From an uncultured Algibacter sp. (GTDB lineage: Bacteria; Bacteroidota; Bacteroidia; Flavobacteriales; Flavobacteriaceae): a DNA stretch of 64,000 nt. Below, in pieces: positions 1 through 9,775 of this stretch. Each line of letters starts with the position of its first letter. Positions within the stretch are counted from its first letter, which is position 1. Made by a program: the position numbers and the translations under genes. Below the pieces are notes generated by a model that had not been told where the DNA came from, searched no databases, and saw nothing but the letters and a program-made list of their open reading frames with translations. Location of the stretch: assembly GCF_947495675.1 (NCBI RefSeq), contig NZ_CANLZX010000012.1, forward strand, positions 1 through 64,000, read 5' to 3'.

Positions 1-3000
1 CATCAACACCGTCATCGTTGGTATCAGTCATACCTGTACCATTACCACTTGGTGCAATATAGCCAACTGTTGGTTGAGCTTCTACATTATCGGGTATACC
101 ATCGTTATCACTATCTATATCTAGATGATCTGGCAATAAATCTCCATCAGTATCTTGAGTCTTTATTATACTTACCAAATCTATAGCTGCTCCACTATAT
201 GGATCAGTAGGTGTTGCATAAAAGCTTAATGTGGTTTGTGTAGTAGTTGCTACAAAAGTATTCTGATATTTATTCCAAATTTTTGGACCTATTATATTAG
301 TAGCACTTGGGCCCTCTGCAACGAAATTTAACTTCTCACTTATTAAAGGCGTATTTGCAGAATCGAATACTAATAAATCTAAATCAACAATCCAACCAGA
401 TTGATAACCGATATCTTCACCCCAATAAAAAGTCAATGTATATGTCTCTCCTATATCAGTATTAATGGTTTGTGTTAATGTATTATTTATTCCCCCAACA
501 GATGAATTACTACCTAAAACATCTACAAATTGCTTACCATCATATGCATTTGCAATAGTTCGCCCAGGAAAAAAAGAAGGATTACCACCAGCGACCCATC
601 CATCACAATTTTGGTCGTAATTCCAACCATATAGTTGGTTTGAATTAATAGGCGCACCAATATAAGTACCCCATGAATCTGCATTTCCTGAAAATTCAGC
701 ATCATCAGTAAAATCTTGTGCCTCAAACGAACCATTAACAATAATGTTTGCTAGACCTTCATCTGTATCTAAAATTCCATCATTATCATCATCTAGGTCA
801 CATAAATCTCCAATACCATCGCCATCGCTATCTAAGTAATTAGGATTATTAATATTACAAGGGTTACATTCATCCGCTTGCTGTGAGTTATCTTGACTAG
901 AACCAGCACCTTGACCGCCACTAGCTAAAACAGGAACCCCGTTAGCATCTTCTGCACCATTAATTTCATTATTAACATCTAAATTATCATAACCTATTTG
1001 GCTATTTGGTGCATCACCTTCAAGCGCATCAGGGCAGCCATCATTATCACTATCTAAATCAAATTTATTTGGAATACCATCAAAATCGGTATCACATTGA
1101 ATAAGAATATCGTGAAATATTGCTCTTCCTGATGATGATGATGTAGTGTTGCTATCATTTAAACCAAACACATAATTACCCGTACTATAACTATCATGGT
1201 ATTGAATAAACCAGTTTGAAGGTAATCCACTCGATACTAACCCCGCAGGGTTTGATGGACTATAAGTAACATAAGTATCTGAAGGTGTAAAATCTAACGA
1301 ATTTGTTTTAATTATAGCGTTACCAGGGCTAATTTGATTATATGCTAGAGATGTTGAATACCCTTGTACATCATAAAAAGTACCAGACGAAGATCCGTCT
1401 ATATCTCTTAATATAGTAACTACATATGGCAAAGTTGCTACGTTAGTAGTTCCAGATTCTACAATGGTTAAACTATATTCAATAAATGGGTTTTCTTGTG
1501 GGTTTGCTCCATTAAATCTTAATGCTCCATCTGAGGTTCTAATATGTAATGAACCTGTTGGGATATTTTCATTTAAAATTTCAACTAATACATCATAATT
1601 TTTACCAGCATAGCTTAAAGCATTTACTTTTCTAAGTATATCTCCAGTTTTTAAATCTGTGGCATTACCAGATTCTACGATAAGTTGATAAGATAAAACC
1701 CAAGTTGGAGAAAATGCACACTCTTCAGTATCTAAAATACCATCATTATCATCATCTAAATCGCAAAAATCTCCGAAACCATCATTATCGCTATCTAAAT
1801 AGCTTGGATTATTTATATCACATGGGCTACATTCATTGGCTTGTTGTGTATTATCTATACTTGTACCAATACCTTGGCCCCCGCTGGCTAAAACAGGTAC
1901 TCCATTAGCATCTTCTGTACCCAAAATTTCATTATTAACATCTAAATTGGCATAACCAATTTGACTATTTGGTGCATCTCCTTCTAAGGCATCTGGGCAA
2001 CCATCATTATCGCTATCTCTATCAAAACGATCTGGAACACCATCAGAGTCTGTATCTTTATCAATACATTCTAAAAAAATTCCAAATGAAAGCCCTTGTT
2101 TTCCTGAAGGTTCGCTTTCTATAAAAACATCTAAAATACTTGCGTTTCTTGTTATAAACATTGGTGCAGTTACTGCACCATTAATTCCTTTTCCTACTAC
2201 AGTATCTGTACCAAGCCCAGTAATAGGGTAATTAGAACCAACACCATAATATTCTAATAATGCCCAATTACCGCCATTAGTTGTTAAATGATATTCTTCA
2301 TCATTCTCACTAGCTAACCCAGCATTATTAACATCTGTAGTTTCTGCATCAGCAACCACTAAATCAAGTTCCAGACCAGTAGAAGATGTTATTGTAACTG
2401 TAAAATTAGCTGATATGCCAGATTGAACATCATTATATATTGATAAGTTTCCTGCGGAATCGCTTGCATCGTAATATTGCCATAGTTGAGCACCTGTCCA
2501 GGTTCTCATGCTTTTAGCTAACATAAAATTTGCATCTGCATTTGCTGCAGAAAATGTTGCCGTTGCTATTGAGCCATCTGGTAATGTAAAGTTTTTTGTA
2601 TCTCCGTCTTGAATTCCATCATTTAAAATGCCAGACCAATCTAACCAAAAGATATTATCTACATAAGTTCCTGGTCCATTTCCATTTCCATCATTTAAAT
2701 GAGAACAATCCATTTCATCTTCATCTAAAATACCATCATCATCATCATCTAAATCATCTATATCGCTGTAACCATCATTATCATTATCATTAAGTGTAAG
2801 AATAAATACTTTCCCATCGCCATGATCGTTTGTAGAGCCTGTTAATCTAACCTTAGTTATAACTGAACCATTTGGAGCAATATCATCCAAATAAAACAAG
2901 GCAATTCCTATATTTGAACAATTAGTATTTACAACTCTGTCGCTTAACCAATAATCTGATCCAGAAGTTGGTGGGGTTATAGCACCCGGTGTTCCCATAT

Positions 3001-3619
3001 TACCTGGGCTACCCGTACCTCCAAAACCCCATTGTGTTGTTGTTTCGTTTATAAAAGTCTGCCCTAACGATTGTTCTGCACCTCCTGATGCAGGAATTCC
3101 AAAGAGTTCTATGTGATAACAATTATTTGCATTTCGTTCTGTTATTGCTATTATACTACTAGAACTAGATATTACACCATTGCTATAAGATAAAGTTTGT
3201 CGTTGTGCGGTTGTAGTAGAAGAAACGGCTGTATAATTGTCACATACATTTGCGCCATTACCAGTAGCCCAGAAAAAATGATTTAAATTAAAGTCTTGAA
3301 ATGCTGCTAAGGCTGACGCATCCCATGTTCCGCTAGCACTAGTAGTCTCAACAACTGCTGCATTTTTTTGTATTTTATTAAAACTATGCCCCGAAGACCC
3401 CAATTGTGTTAACTCATAACCTGATGGTAAATTATAATTATCATAAACCAAATCATTAATAACAATACTTTTTATTGTTGCTGGTTGAGTAGGACTTGTT
3501 TGAGAATCACTCCACCTAAAGTTTACGCCAGTTTGTATGCTTGGAGCATTTGTTTGACTAAAACTAATAGTTAACTGAAAGCATACTATTAAAACACTCA
3601 ATAATAATTTAAACTTCAT
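1..3619 (-). CDS. Large thrombospondin-type-3 repeat surface protein (C-terminus beyond window)
   Basis: The reading frame is open from an ATG at 3619 to the left window edge, about 1206 codons without a stop, so the gene is partial. It begins with a signal peptide of about 22 residues ending in SFSQ. Calcium-binding type-3 repeats of the form DxDxDGxxD occur near residues 272-303, 518-627, 838-947 and 1151-1206. Between them lie domains of about 200 residues; the one at roughly residues 950-1140 starts NGSFE and has Gly/Trp spacing resembling DUF642 or carbohydrate-binding modules. Such proteins in Flavobacteriia are usually secreted by the type IX system and anchored at the surface as adhesins, but the C-terminal signal is outside the window, so that is inference. 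Two near-identical blocks of about 320 bp lie inside it. Substrate or partner is unknown. Confidence 0.85.
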   Translation of the reverse strand, partial: MKFKLLLSVLIVCFQLTISFSQTNAPSIQTGVNFRWSDSQTSPTQPATIKSIVINDLVYDNYNLPSGYELTQLGSSGHSFNKIQKNAAVVETTSASGTWDASALAAFQDFNLNHFFWATGNGANVCDNYTAVSSTTTAQRQTLSYSNGVISSSSSIIAITERNANNCYHIELFGIPASGGAEQSLGQTFINETTTQWGFGGTGSPGNMGTPGAITPPTSGSDYWLSDRVVNTNCSNIGIALFYLDDIAPNGSVITKVRLTGSTNDHGDGKVFILTLNDNDNDGYSDIDDLDDDDDGILDEDEMDCSHLNDGNGNGPGTYVDNIFWLDWSGILNDGIQDGDTKNFTLPDGSIATATFSAANADANFMLAKSMRTWTGAQLWQYYDASDSAGNLSIYNDVQSGISANFTVTITSSTGLELDLVVADAETTDVNNAGLASENDEEYHLTTNGGNWALLEYYGVGSNYPITGLGTDTVVGKGINGAVTAPMFITRNASILDVFIESEPSGKQGLSFGIFLECIDKDTDSDGVPDRFDRDSDNDGCPDALEGDAPNSQIGYANLDVNNEILGTEDANGVPVLASGGQGIGTSIDNTQQANECSPCDINNPSYLDSDNDGFGDFCDLDDDNDGILDTEECAFSPTWVLSYQLIVESGNATDLKTGDILRKVNALSYAGKNYDVLVEILNENIPTGSLHIRTSDGALRFNGANPQENPFIEYSLTIVESGTTNVATLPYVVTILRDIDGSSSGTFYDVQGYSTSLAYNQISPGNAIIKTNSLDFTPSDTYVTYSPSNPAGLVSSGLPSNWFIQYHDSYSTGNYVFGLNDSNTTSSSSGRAIFHDILIQCDTDFDGIPNKFDLDSDNDGCPDALEGDAPNSQIGYDNLDVNNEINGAEDANGVPVLASGGQGAGSSQDNSQQADECNPCNINNPNYLDSDGDGIGDLCDLDDDNDGILDTDEGLANIIVNGSFEAQDFTDDAEFSGNADSWGTYIGAPINSNQLYGWNYDQNCDGWVAGGNPSFFPGRTIANAYDGKQFVDVLGSNSSVGGINNTLTQTINTDIGETYTLTFYWGEDIGYQSGWIVDLDLLVFDSANTPLISEKLNFVAEGPSATNIIGPKIWNKYQNTFVATTTQTTLSFYATPTDPYSGAAIDLVSIIKTQDTDGDLLPDHLDIDSDNDGIPDNVEAQPTVGYIAPSGNGTGMTDTNDDGVD
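781..1100 (-). repeat. Intragenic direct repeat, copy 2 (type-3 repeat block)
   Basis: About 320 bp encoding Asp-rich calcium-binding repeats plus a conserved segment with EDANGVPVLASGGQG. It matches 1741-2063 over its whole length apart from scattered substitutions. The offset between the copies is about 960 bp, so the duplicated unit probably includes the intervening domain. Confidence 0.75.
1741..2063 (-). repeat. Intragenic direct repeat, copy 1 (type-3 repeat block)
   Basis: Partner of the block at 781-1100. Both encode the order SDNDGCPDALEGDAPNSQIG, DVNNEI, DANGVPVLASGGQG, a Cys-Xaa-Xaa-Cys-like pair, and DLDDDNDGILD. Confidence 0.75.
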
Positions 3620-3953
3620 ATTTAATATGATTTGGGATATCTAAATATTATATGTTCTTATTCTTATTTCTACTAAAAATATTTATTACAATAGTTTATT
3701 AATCGCCTTACACAATTAATAATCAATTATTTAACCATAAATATTACTTTGAAATAATGCTTGAGGGAAGAAAATTTCAATTAAAATACCGCAAAACAAT
3801 GCGATATTAACAAATGTTAAAGACAAAACTAGAACAAAAAATCGATAAAAACAATAAAAAATCGGATAAAACACATAATAATATATAAATTGCGTACTTT
3901 TTGTATGCTTTAGACTACTTATAGAGATTTCTTTTAAATGAGAAAATTAAAAC
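3620..3953. other. Intergenic region, 334 bp
   Basis: Very AT-rich spacer between the 3' end of radA and the start of the large surface-protein gene. No convincing ORF or RNA gene is seen. A TAnnTTTG box on the minus strand (3824-3831) is the only promoter candidate for the surface-protein gene and would give a leader of about 200 nt. A and T runs dominate the rest. Confidence 0.5.
3824..3831 (-). promoter_or_regulatory. Candidate -7 box for the large surface-protein gene
   Basis: TAGTTTTG on the minus strand fits the Bacteroidota TAnnTTTG element. It lies far from the start (about 200 bp), and no clear -33 element was found. Confidence 0.3.
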
Positions 3954-5312
3954 CTAAACAATTAAGCCAACTAAATCTTCAATTTTTGAAATTAACTGAA
4001 TTTTAATAACGGTATTTTTTAAAGATATTTTATTGTATTTGGACACAAAAATGGTAGAAAACCCTAATTTTTCTGCTTCTAGAATTCGTTGTTCAACTCG
4101 CTGAACAGGACGAATTTCACCAGATAAACCAACTTCTGCAGCAAAGCAAAAATCTTTTTGAACTGCTACATCCTCATTTGAGGATAAAATAGAAGCTACA
4201 ACAGCTAAATCTATAGCAGGATCATCTACAGTAATACCACCAGTAATGTTTAAAAATACATCTTTTGCACCTAGACGGAAACCTGCACGTTTTTCTAAAA
4301 CTGCCAAAAGCATATTTAAGCGTTTTGCATTAAATCCTGTTGCACTTCTTTGAGGTGTACCATATACTGCGGTACTTACTAATGCTTGAACTTCAATCAT
4401 AAGTGGACGCATACCTTCTAAGGTGGCTGCAATAGCATTTCCTGATAACTCTTCATCTTTTTTTGAGATCAATATCTCTGATGGGTTAGAAACTTCCCTT
4501 AAACCTGAACCTTGCATTTCATAAATACCTAATTCATTAGTAGAACCAAAACGGTTTTTGTGTGCTCTTAAAATTCTAAAAACATGGTTCCTATCGCCTT
4601 CAAACTGCAAAACAGTATCAACCATATGCTCTAATATTTTAGGCCCAGCAATATTTCCATCTTTAGTAATATGCCCAATTAACAATACAGGTGTTGCTGT
4701 CTCTTTAGCAAATTTAATAAGCTCGGTTGTACATTCTTTTATTTGTGAAATACTTCCAGAAGACGACTCTATATAATCACTATGCAAAGTTTGTATAGAA
4801 TCAATTATAACTATATCTGGCTCTAAAGTCTCTATTTGTTTAAATATATTCTGCGTTTTGGTTTCGGTTAAAATATAGCAATTGTTATTTTCTGGATTAA
4901 TTCGTTCTGCACGCATTTTTATTTGCTTTTGGCTTTCTTCTCCAGAAACATACAGCGTCTTATAAGGTAATTTTAATGAAATTTGAAGTAGTAATGTACT
5001 TTTACCTATTCCAGGCTCGCCTCCTAATAAAGTTAAAGAACCAGGTACAATTCCGCCACCTAAAACACGATTGAACTCTGCATCAAAAGTATCTAATCGA
5101 GGTTCTTTAGATGTATCAATTTCATTAATACGTAATGGAATAGATGCTTTTTTTACTTTGGTAGTTGGTGATTTCCAGTCACTCTTTTCAGGTTTTTGAA
5201 TAAGCTCTTCAACAATGGTATTCCATTCTTTACAAGCATTGCATTGCCCTTGCCATTTTGCAAATTGTGTACCACAGTTTTGACAAAAAAAAGTTGTTTT
5301 TACTTTTGCCAT
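3954..5312 (-). CDS. radA: DNA repair protein RadA (Sms)
   Basis: A RecA-like ATPase that promotes branch migration and processing of recombination intermediates in the cytoplasm. The 452 residues match the family length. Visible parts in order are an N-terminal zinc finger with Cys10, Cys13, Cys24 and Cys27, a Walker A motif GGEPGIGKST near residues 97-106, the RadA-specific KNRFG motif near residue 250, and a C-terminal Lon-protease-like domain with LNITGG and AEVGLSGEIRPV. The ATG overlaps the stop of the upstream esterase-like gene by one base (TAATG), indicating translational coupling. The only odd point is its co-transcription with a secreted protein of unrelated function. Confidence 0.97.
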   Translation of the reverse strand: MAKVKTTFFCQNCGTQFAKWQGQCNACKEWNTIVEELIQKPEKSDWKSPTTKVKKASIPLRINEIDTSKEPRLDTFDAEFNRVLGGGIVPGSLTLLGGEPGIGKSTLLLQISLKLPYKTLYVSGEESQKQIKMRAERINPENNNCYILTETKTQNIFKQIETLEPDIVIIDSIQTLHSDYIESSSGSISQIKECTTELIKFAKETATPVLLIGHITKDGNIAGPKILEHMVDTVLQFEGDRNHVFRILRAHKNRFGSTNELGIYEMQGSGLREVSNPSEILISKKDEELSGNAIAATLEGMRPLMIEVQALVSTAVYGTPQRSATGFNAKRLNMLLAVLEKRAGFRLGAKDVFLNITGGITVDDPAIDLAVVASILSSNEDVAVQKDFCFAAEVGLSGEIRPVQRVEQRILEAEKLGFSTIFVSKYNKISLKNTVIKIQLISKIEDLVGLIV

Positions 5313-6463
5313 TAATACCCAAAATCTTCTTTAATTAAATCTGCCTTTTCTAACATTAAATCTTTTGTAAGTCCTGCTATTTCACCTAATGTATAGCCAG
5401 ATTGATATGTTCGCATAGCTTTTTTAGGTTCTCCAGTCTCCTCATAAAAACGAGCAATATAATAGGCTCCTAAAAGAGTTTCAGGATAGGCTTTTCTTGC
5501 CATTTTACCTAACTCTTCATAATATTCGTATAATTCATTTTTCTCTATTGCTGCAGATATAGCTTTAAAATCGTTTATTAGTACTTTTTTATCGATATTA
5601 AACAAATCTGAAATAGTTTGATATTTTTCTTGAAGATATAATACTGGCGAAATTTCTAATTCAAGAATAACATCTTTATACTCTTTTTTTGAAATAGGTT
5701 GAAAAACTTGGAAAATATTTTCAAGGGCACTAGGTATTGCATGAGCTGGGACTGAATAATGAGATGGACCATCGAAACTATCAAACTTAAATATTAAGCT
5801 TTCGTTTTCAATTGCAGAAATATCTGTATTTAATGCATCTGTCATTTGTTTTACAGATTTAGCATCATTATTTGTATTAGCTAAATAGTAAAATATTTTT
5901 GATTTAATTTTCCCTATAGCTTCTGGAATATATTCAATCATATTAGGTGCTAACTCTGGACTAATTGAAATATAGGCCTGAAACAAAGGTTGTGGTTTAA
6001 GTAAATAATAATTAATAAAATTTGCTGTTTCACCGTGGCCAACAGCTACTCTAAAATTTCCTGCCCTATATGTTTTTTCTATATATGGCATCAATTCTAA
6101 ACCTATAAACTCAAAAAAAGCAGCACCGGTTTCTACTGGCAATGAATTTTGTTCTGAATACATACAATCATCAAAACGTTTGTCTATTTGATTAATACCA
6201 ACAACAATACAGGCTGGCATATCTTCCCAATAGGAATAATAATCTACATTTCCAGCTACGGCTTCAAACATATAATCACCATCTAAAACTATAAAAATTG
6301 GATATGTTTTATCTATATCATTATTATAACCTCGGGGTAATTGAATTTTTATTTGACGCTCTTCTCCTAATTTTGAAGATTGAATTGTTTCGTATTTAAC
6401 CTGTGCTTCTATAAAATTAAAACCTAAAAAAAGAAGCAAAAAGTAAACAAGAGTATTTTTCAT
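5312..6463 (-). CDS. Secreted esterase-D-like alpha/beta-hydrolase fold protein, nucleophile Ser absent
   Basis: A 383-residue exported protein with a signal peptide cut near IEAQ. The body resembles the PF00756 esterase family (enterochelin esterase, esterase D): FIVLDGDYMF strand, oxyanion region, and a segment matching the nucleophile elbow followed by AYISISPEL. At the elbow the family GHSxGG is GHGETA here, so glycine replaces the catalytic serine, while a histidine at the expected distal site (DGPSHYSVP) is kept. The last 90 residues look helical and TPR-like. It is therefore probably a non-catalytic binding or scaffold protein, or uses an unusual mechanism. Its stop overlaps the radA start. 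Confidence 0.75.
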   Translation of the reverse strand: MKNTLVYFLLLFLGFNFIEAQVKYETIQSSKLGEERQIKIQLPRGYNNDIDKTYPIFIVLDGDYMFEAVAGNVDYYSYWEDMPACIVVGINQIDKRFDDCMYSEQNSLPVETGAAFFEFIGLELMPYIEKTYRAGNFRVAVGHGETANFINYYLLKPQPLFQAYISISPELAPNMIEYIPEAIGKIKSKIFYYLANTNNDAKSVKQMTDALNTDISAIENESLIFKFDSFDGPSHYSVPAHAIPSALENIFQVFQPISKKEYKDVILELEISPVLYLQEKYQTISDLFNIDKKVLINDFKAISAAIEKNELYEYYEELGKMARKAYPETLLGAYYIARFYEETGEPKKAMRTYQSGYTLGEIAGLTKDLMLEKADLIKEDFGY

Positions 6464-6549
6464 TTTTTAAAGTGATTTGAGTTTTATTAATGGCAAGGTA
6501 AGAAATTAAGGTAGAGATTAAAAGCAAAGTTATTTTAAGCTAAAAACTT

Positions 6550-7521
6550 TTAATTGTCTTTTAAATTCTTGTTTCTATTAAATATTGGTAAATAAAGTAG
6601 TGATAATCCGCCAAAAATAACAATGAGTAATGTTTGCGACGACCAAATAATCCAACCAAATGCTCGACTTGGATCTTCTGGTATAAAAAATAAAGAAGTA
6701 AAAACTAACACAATCGCCTCTGGATAAGACCCAATCCCACCATTAGTTGCTGCAATACTAAAGCTAGCTGCAATAAAGCCAATTAAGATAGCTGAAAATG
6801 GAATATCACTAATCTCTTGTAGAGAATAAGTTGTAATATAAAACATGAGTACATACATAGCCCAAATAAAAAGGGTATGAAATATAAAAGCCCATTTCTT
6901 TTTCATTTTAAATATGCTTAAAGCACCTTCAATCAAACCACCCACAAAGCCTTTAATCTTTAAAGCTATTTTAGAATTACTAATTTTTATAAATCTTAAA
7001 AAGAAAAGAATTAAGACTGTTAAACCAAGTAATGCAATTCCTATTTTTAATGGGTCGAATTTTTCTACTAAAAAACCATAAATAAAATCGAATTGAAGAA
7101 AAAGTGTAACTGTTATTATACCCAACATAACAATCATGTCTGCAATACGTTCTGCTACTATTGTACCAAATCCTTTTTCAAAAGGCACACCTTCGTAATT
7201 TGTAAGAATTGAGGCTCTTGCTACTTCACCAGCTCTTGGTATGGTATAATTAATTAAATAAGTTGCAAAAACAGCCATAATACTATTGCCTAACTTAATG
7301 TTATAGCCCATAGGCTCTAACTGAAATTGCCAACGATATGCCCTAGACAAATGACTTAGCAAACCAAAAAACATTCCGAAAAATATATAAGTATAATCTG
7401 CTTTTTTAAAATATTTAACAAGCTGCTCGATTGAAATTTGAGATAGTGAATACCAAACTAAAAAAACTCCCAATAATAATGGGAGTGTAATTTTTAATAT
7501 GTTTTTTGTCTTTTTATTCAA
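6550..7521 (-). CDS. Flippase-like integral membrane protein (YbhN/MprF-type, TIGR00374)
   Basis: A 323-residue protein with about eight hydrophobic segments and the family signatures SHLSRAYRWQ, INYTIPRAGEVARASI and AATNGGIGSYPEAIV. It is related to the flippase half of lysylphosphatidylglycerol synthases (MprF), but has no aminoacyltransferase domain, so a role in lipid translocation is inference. The start is TTG: no ATG occurs before residue 50, and the TTG lies three bases after the panD stop, so translation is probably coupled. It is the last gene of a panC-panD-flippase run. Confidence 0.85.
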   Translation of the reverse strand: MNKKTKNILKITLPLLLGVFLVWYSLSQISIEQLVKYFKKADYTYIFFGMFFGLLSHLSRAYRWQFQLEPMGYNIKLGNSIMAVFATYLINYTIPRAGEVARASILTNYEGVPFEKGFGTIVAERIADMIVMLGIITVTLFLQFDFIYGFLVEKFDPLKIGIALLGLTVLILFFLRFIKISNSKIALKIKGFVGGLIEGALSIFKMKKKWAFIFHTLFIWAMYVLMFYITTYSLQEISDIPFSAILIGFIAASFSIAATNGGIGSYPEAIVLVFTSLFFIPEDPSRAFGWIIWSSQTLLIVIFGGLSLLYLPIFNRNKNLKDN

Positions 7522-7524
7522 CGT

Positions 7525-7875
7525 CTATAATAATAGATTAGTTGCTTCATCTGGGAAAACTAAAGATGGTTTAAAAACTTTCGCTTCTTCAATATCCATA
7601 AAAGCATACGTAATAAGAATCAAGGTGTCGCCAACCGAAACGCGTCTTGCTGCAGCCCCATTTAAAGTAATTTCACCACTTTTACGAGGTCCAGGAATAC
7701 AATAAGTTTCCAGACGTTCTCCATTATCGTTATTAACAATTTGAACTTTTTCACCTTGTATAATATTGGCAGCTTCCATTAAGTCTTCGTCAATAGTTAT
7801 ACTACCTATATAATTGAGTTCTGCACCTGTGCATTTAACTCTGTGAATCTTAGATTTTACTACTTGAATTTGCAT
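7525..7875 (-). CDS. panD: Aspartate 1-decarboxylase
   Basis: Makes beta-alanine from L-aspartate for pantothenate and coenzyme A synthesis. At 116 residues it has the usual proenzyme length. The self-cleavage site is visible as Gly24-Ser25 (YIGSIT), where Ser25 becomes the pyruvoyl cofactor. Lys9 and the LNGAAAR segment (active-site Asn/Arg region) are conserved. It begins 13 bp after panC on the same strand; the two genes supply consecutive steps of one pathway. Confidence 0.97.
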   Translation of the reverse strand: MQIQVVKSKIHRVKCTGAELNYIGSITIDEDLMEAANIIQGEKVQIVNNDNGERLETYCIPGPRKSGEITLNGAAARRVSVGDTLILITYAFMDIEEAKVFKPSLVFPDEATNLLL

Positions 7876-7888
7876 GTGGCAAAGATAA

Positions 7889-8740
7889 TTAATTTAAAGC
7901 GATATTATCTATAAGTCTAATATCGTCTGCATATACAGCTATAAATGCTCTATATGTTTTTTTGTTTGATTTTCGTTTAATTGGCTTTAAGGTATTGGCG
8001 TCTGCAATAATGAAATATTCTAATTCTAGAATATCGTGTTTTGCAAACTGATTTTCAACCCATTCCATTACTTTATTAGCACTTTTTGTGCCAAATTTTT
8101 CTTTGGCTGTTTTTAATATTTTATAAATAAAAGGTGCTGCTATTTTATAATCTGGTTTAAGCCTCGTATTTCGGGAGCTCATAGCTAATCCATTAGCTTC
8201 ACGATGAATTTTGCAACCCACAATTTTTACTGGTATATTATACTTTTCTACGAGTTTTTTGATAATGGCTAATTGTTGAAAATCTTTCTCACCAAAATAG
8301 GCCTTATGAGGCTTTACAATTTCAAAAAAACGTTTTACAATAGTTCCTACACCATCAAAATGACCGTGTCTAAATTTGCCTTCCATTTCAAACTCTAAAC
8401 CATCAAAATCAAATTTTTGAGATATTGTCTTTCCTTCATAAATATCATTAACAGTAGGAGCATAAACCAAAATATTGTTTTTATTTACTGTTTTAAGTAA
8501 CTCAACATCAACTTCTAAAGTTCTAGGATACTTCTCTAAATCTTCTTTGTTGTCAAACTGTGTTGGGTTTACAAAAATGCTAACCACAACTTTATCATTT
8601 TCCTCTAAAGCTTTTTTTACTAATTGTAAATGCCCTTGGTGTAACGCACCCATTGTAGGCACCATACCAATAGTTAGTTTTTTAGCTTTTAACTCATTAA
8701 TAGCTAATGTAATTTGTTGTTTATCTGAGTAAATTTCCAC
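7889..8740 (-). CDS. panC: Pantothenate synthetase (pantoate--beta-alanine ligase)
   Basis: ATP-dependent condensation of pantoate with beta-alanine, a cytoplasmic enzyme of the nucleotidyltransferase (HIGH) superfamily. The 283 residues contain [11 protein letters not shown] (HIGH equivalent) near 26-37, [17 protein letters not shown] and the KMSKS-like AMSSRN. The start codon is GTG, which gives the expected N-terminus, with a TAnnTTTG box about 25 bp upstream at 8765-8772. The gene is first in the panC-panD-flippase operon. Confidence 0.96.
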   Translation of the reverse strand: MEIYSDKQQITLAINELKAKKLTIGMVPTMGALHQGHLQLVKKALEENDKVVVSIFVNPTQFDNKEDLEKYPRTLEVDVELLKTVNKNNILVYAPTVNDIYEGKTISQKFDFDGLEFEMEGKFRHGHFDGVGTIVKRFFEIVKPHKAYFGEKDFQQLAIIKKLVEKYNIPVKIVGCKIHREANGLAMSSRNTRLKPDYKIAAPFIYKILKTAKEKFGTKSANKVMEWVENQFAKHDILELEYFIIADANTLKPIKRKSNKKTYRAFIAVYADDIRLIDNIALN

Positions 8741-8764
8741 TTTTTAATAAAAAATTAACGCTTG

Positions 8765-8772
8765 CAAACTTA
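8765..8772 (-). promoter_or_regulatory. -7 promoter box for panC-panD
   Basis: TAAGTTTG on the minus strand fits TAnnTTTG and sits 25 bp upstream of the panC GTG. It is back to back with the box at 8804-8811 driving the opposite strand. Confidence 0.6.
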
Positions 8773-8803
8773 AGATTTTACAATCAATTAGCATAAAATT
8801 TTG

Positions 8804-8811
8804 TACTTTTG
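8804..8811 (+). promoter_or_regulatory. -7 promoter box for the GT5-like gene
   Basis: TACTTTTG fits TAnnTTTG exactly. No exact TTTG at -33 is visible, and the implied leader is about 125 nt. Confidence 0.5.
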
Positions 8812-8940
8812 CGTGTTTTTTATTTTGAAATTTTAAAAGTATTACTGCAATAAAGCAAGCTTTTTCAAAATTCCTTTTTTAAAAAGCATACCAATAATTG
8901 CTATTAAACAGCTTTATTTAAAGTCAACAAAATCAAACAT

Positions 8941-9750
8941 ATGAAAGATAAGAGGATATTATATGTATCATCTGAAGTAGTGCCTTATTTACCTGAAACT
9001 GAAATTTCTTCAGCTTCTTTTGAAGCACCAAGATTGGTTAATCAACAAGGTGGGCAGATAAGAATCTTTATGCCTCGATACGGGAATATTAATGAAAGAA
9101 GACATCAATTACATGAAGTTATAAGGTTGTCCGGAATAAATTTAGTGATTAATGACTTAGATATGCCTCTAATCATTAAAGTAGCCTCAATACCAAAAGA
9201 ACGTATACAGGTTTATTTTATTGATAATGATGAATATTTTAAAAGAAAAGCCACATTAACAGATGAAGATGGAAAAATGTTTTCTGATAATGATGAACGT
9301 GCAATTTTCTTTGCCAAAGGTGTTATTGAAACTGTAAAAAAATTAAACTGGGCTCCAGACATTATTCACGTTCATGGCTGGTTGGCTTCATTATTACCAC
9401 TTTACCTTAAAGAATATTACAAAGACGAACCATTATTTAACGAAAGCAAAATAGTTACTTCTATATACAATCAAAGCTTTGACGATACGTTAAACAAAGA
9501 CTTGGTTAACAAAATTAAATTTGACAATATTGAAGAGGACGCCATTAAAACGCTTGAAGAGCCATCATACAACAATTTAATGAAAATTGCTATTGATTAT
9601 TCTGATGCATTAATTGTTGGGTCTGAAAATATTCCAGAAGATTTAAATTCGTATTTAGAAGCAGCCAATAAACCTATTTTAGAATATAAAAGTAAAGACG
9701 AATTTGGTGAAGCTTATACAACATTTTTTAATGAGACTGTTTTAAGCTAA
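8941..9750 (+). CDS. Glycogen/starch synthase N-terminal (GT5) domain protein
   Basis: A 269-residue protein resembling only the first Rossmann domain of GlgA (about 480 residues). VSSEVVPYLP, RIFMPRYGNI and DIIHVHGWLASLLPLYLK align with the ADP-glucose synthase N-terminus. The KTGG motif that contacts ADP-glucose is ETEI here, and the whole C-terminal nucleotide-binding domain is missing without sign of a frameshift. It is therefore unlikely to be an active glycogen synthase; a regulatory or other role is inference. It lies 25 bp before a DUF4270 lipoprotein gene and upstream of glmS, an arrangement I recognise from other Flavobacteriaceae. Confidence 0.8.
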   Translation: MKDKRILYVSSEVVPYLPETEISSASFEAPRLVNQQGGQIRIFMPRYGNINERRHQLHEVIRLSGINLVINDLDMPLIIKVASIPKERIQVYFIDNDEYFKRKATLTDEDGKMFSDNDERAIFFAKGVIETVKKLNWAPDIIHVHGWLASLLPLYLKEYYKDEPLFNESKIVTSIYNQSFDDTLNKDLVNKIKFDNIEEDAIKTLEEPSYNNLMKIAIDYSDALIVGSENIPEDLNSYLEAANKPILEYKSKDEFGEAYTTFFNETVLS

Positions 9751-9775
9751 ACTTTTTAAATTCGTTCAATATTAT

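Noticed and set aside
2596..2793. His/Tyr-rich short ORF on the + strand (also 1705-1908)
   Set aside because: It is the antisense reading of Asp-rich type-3 repeats in the large minus-strand gene; its composition follows directly from the opposite codons.
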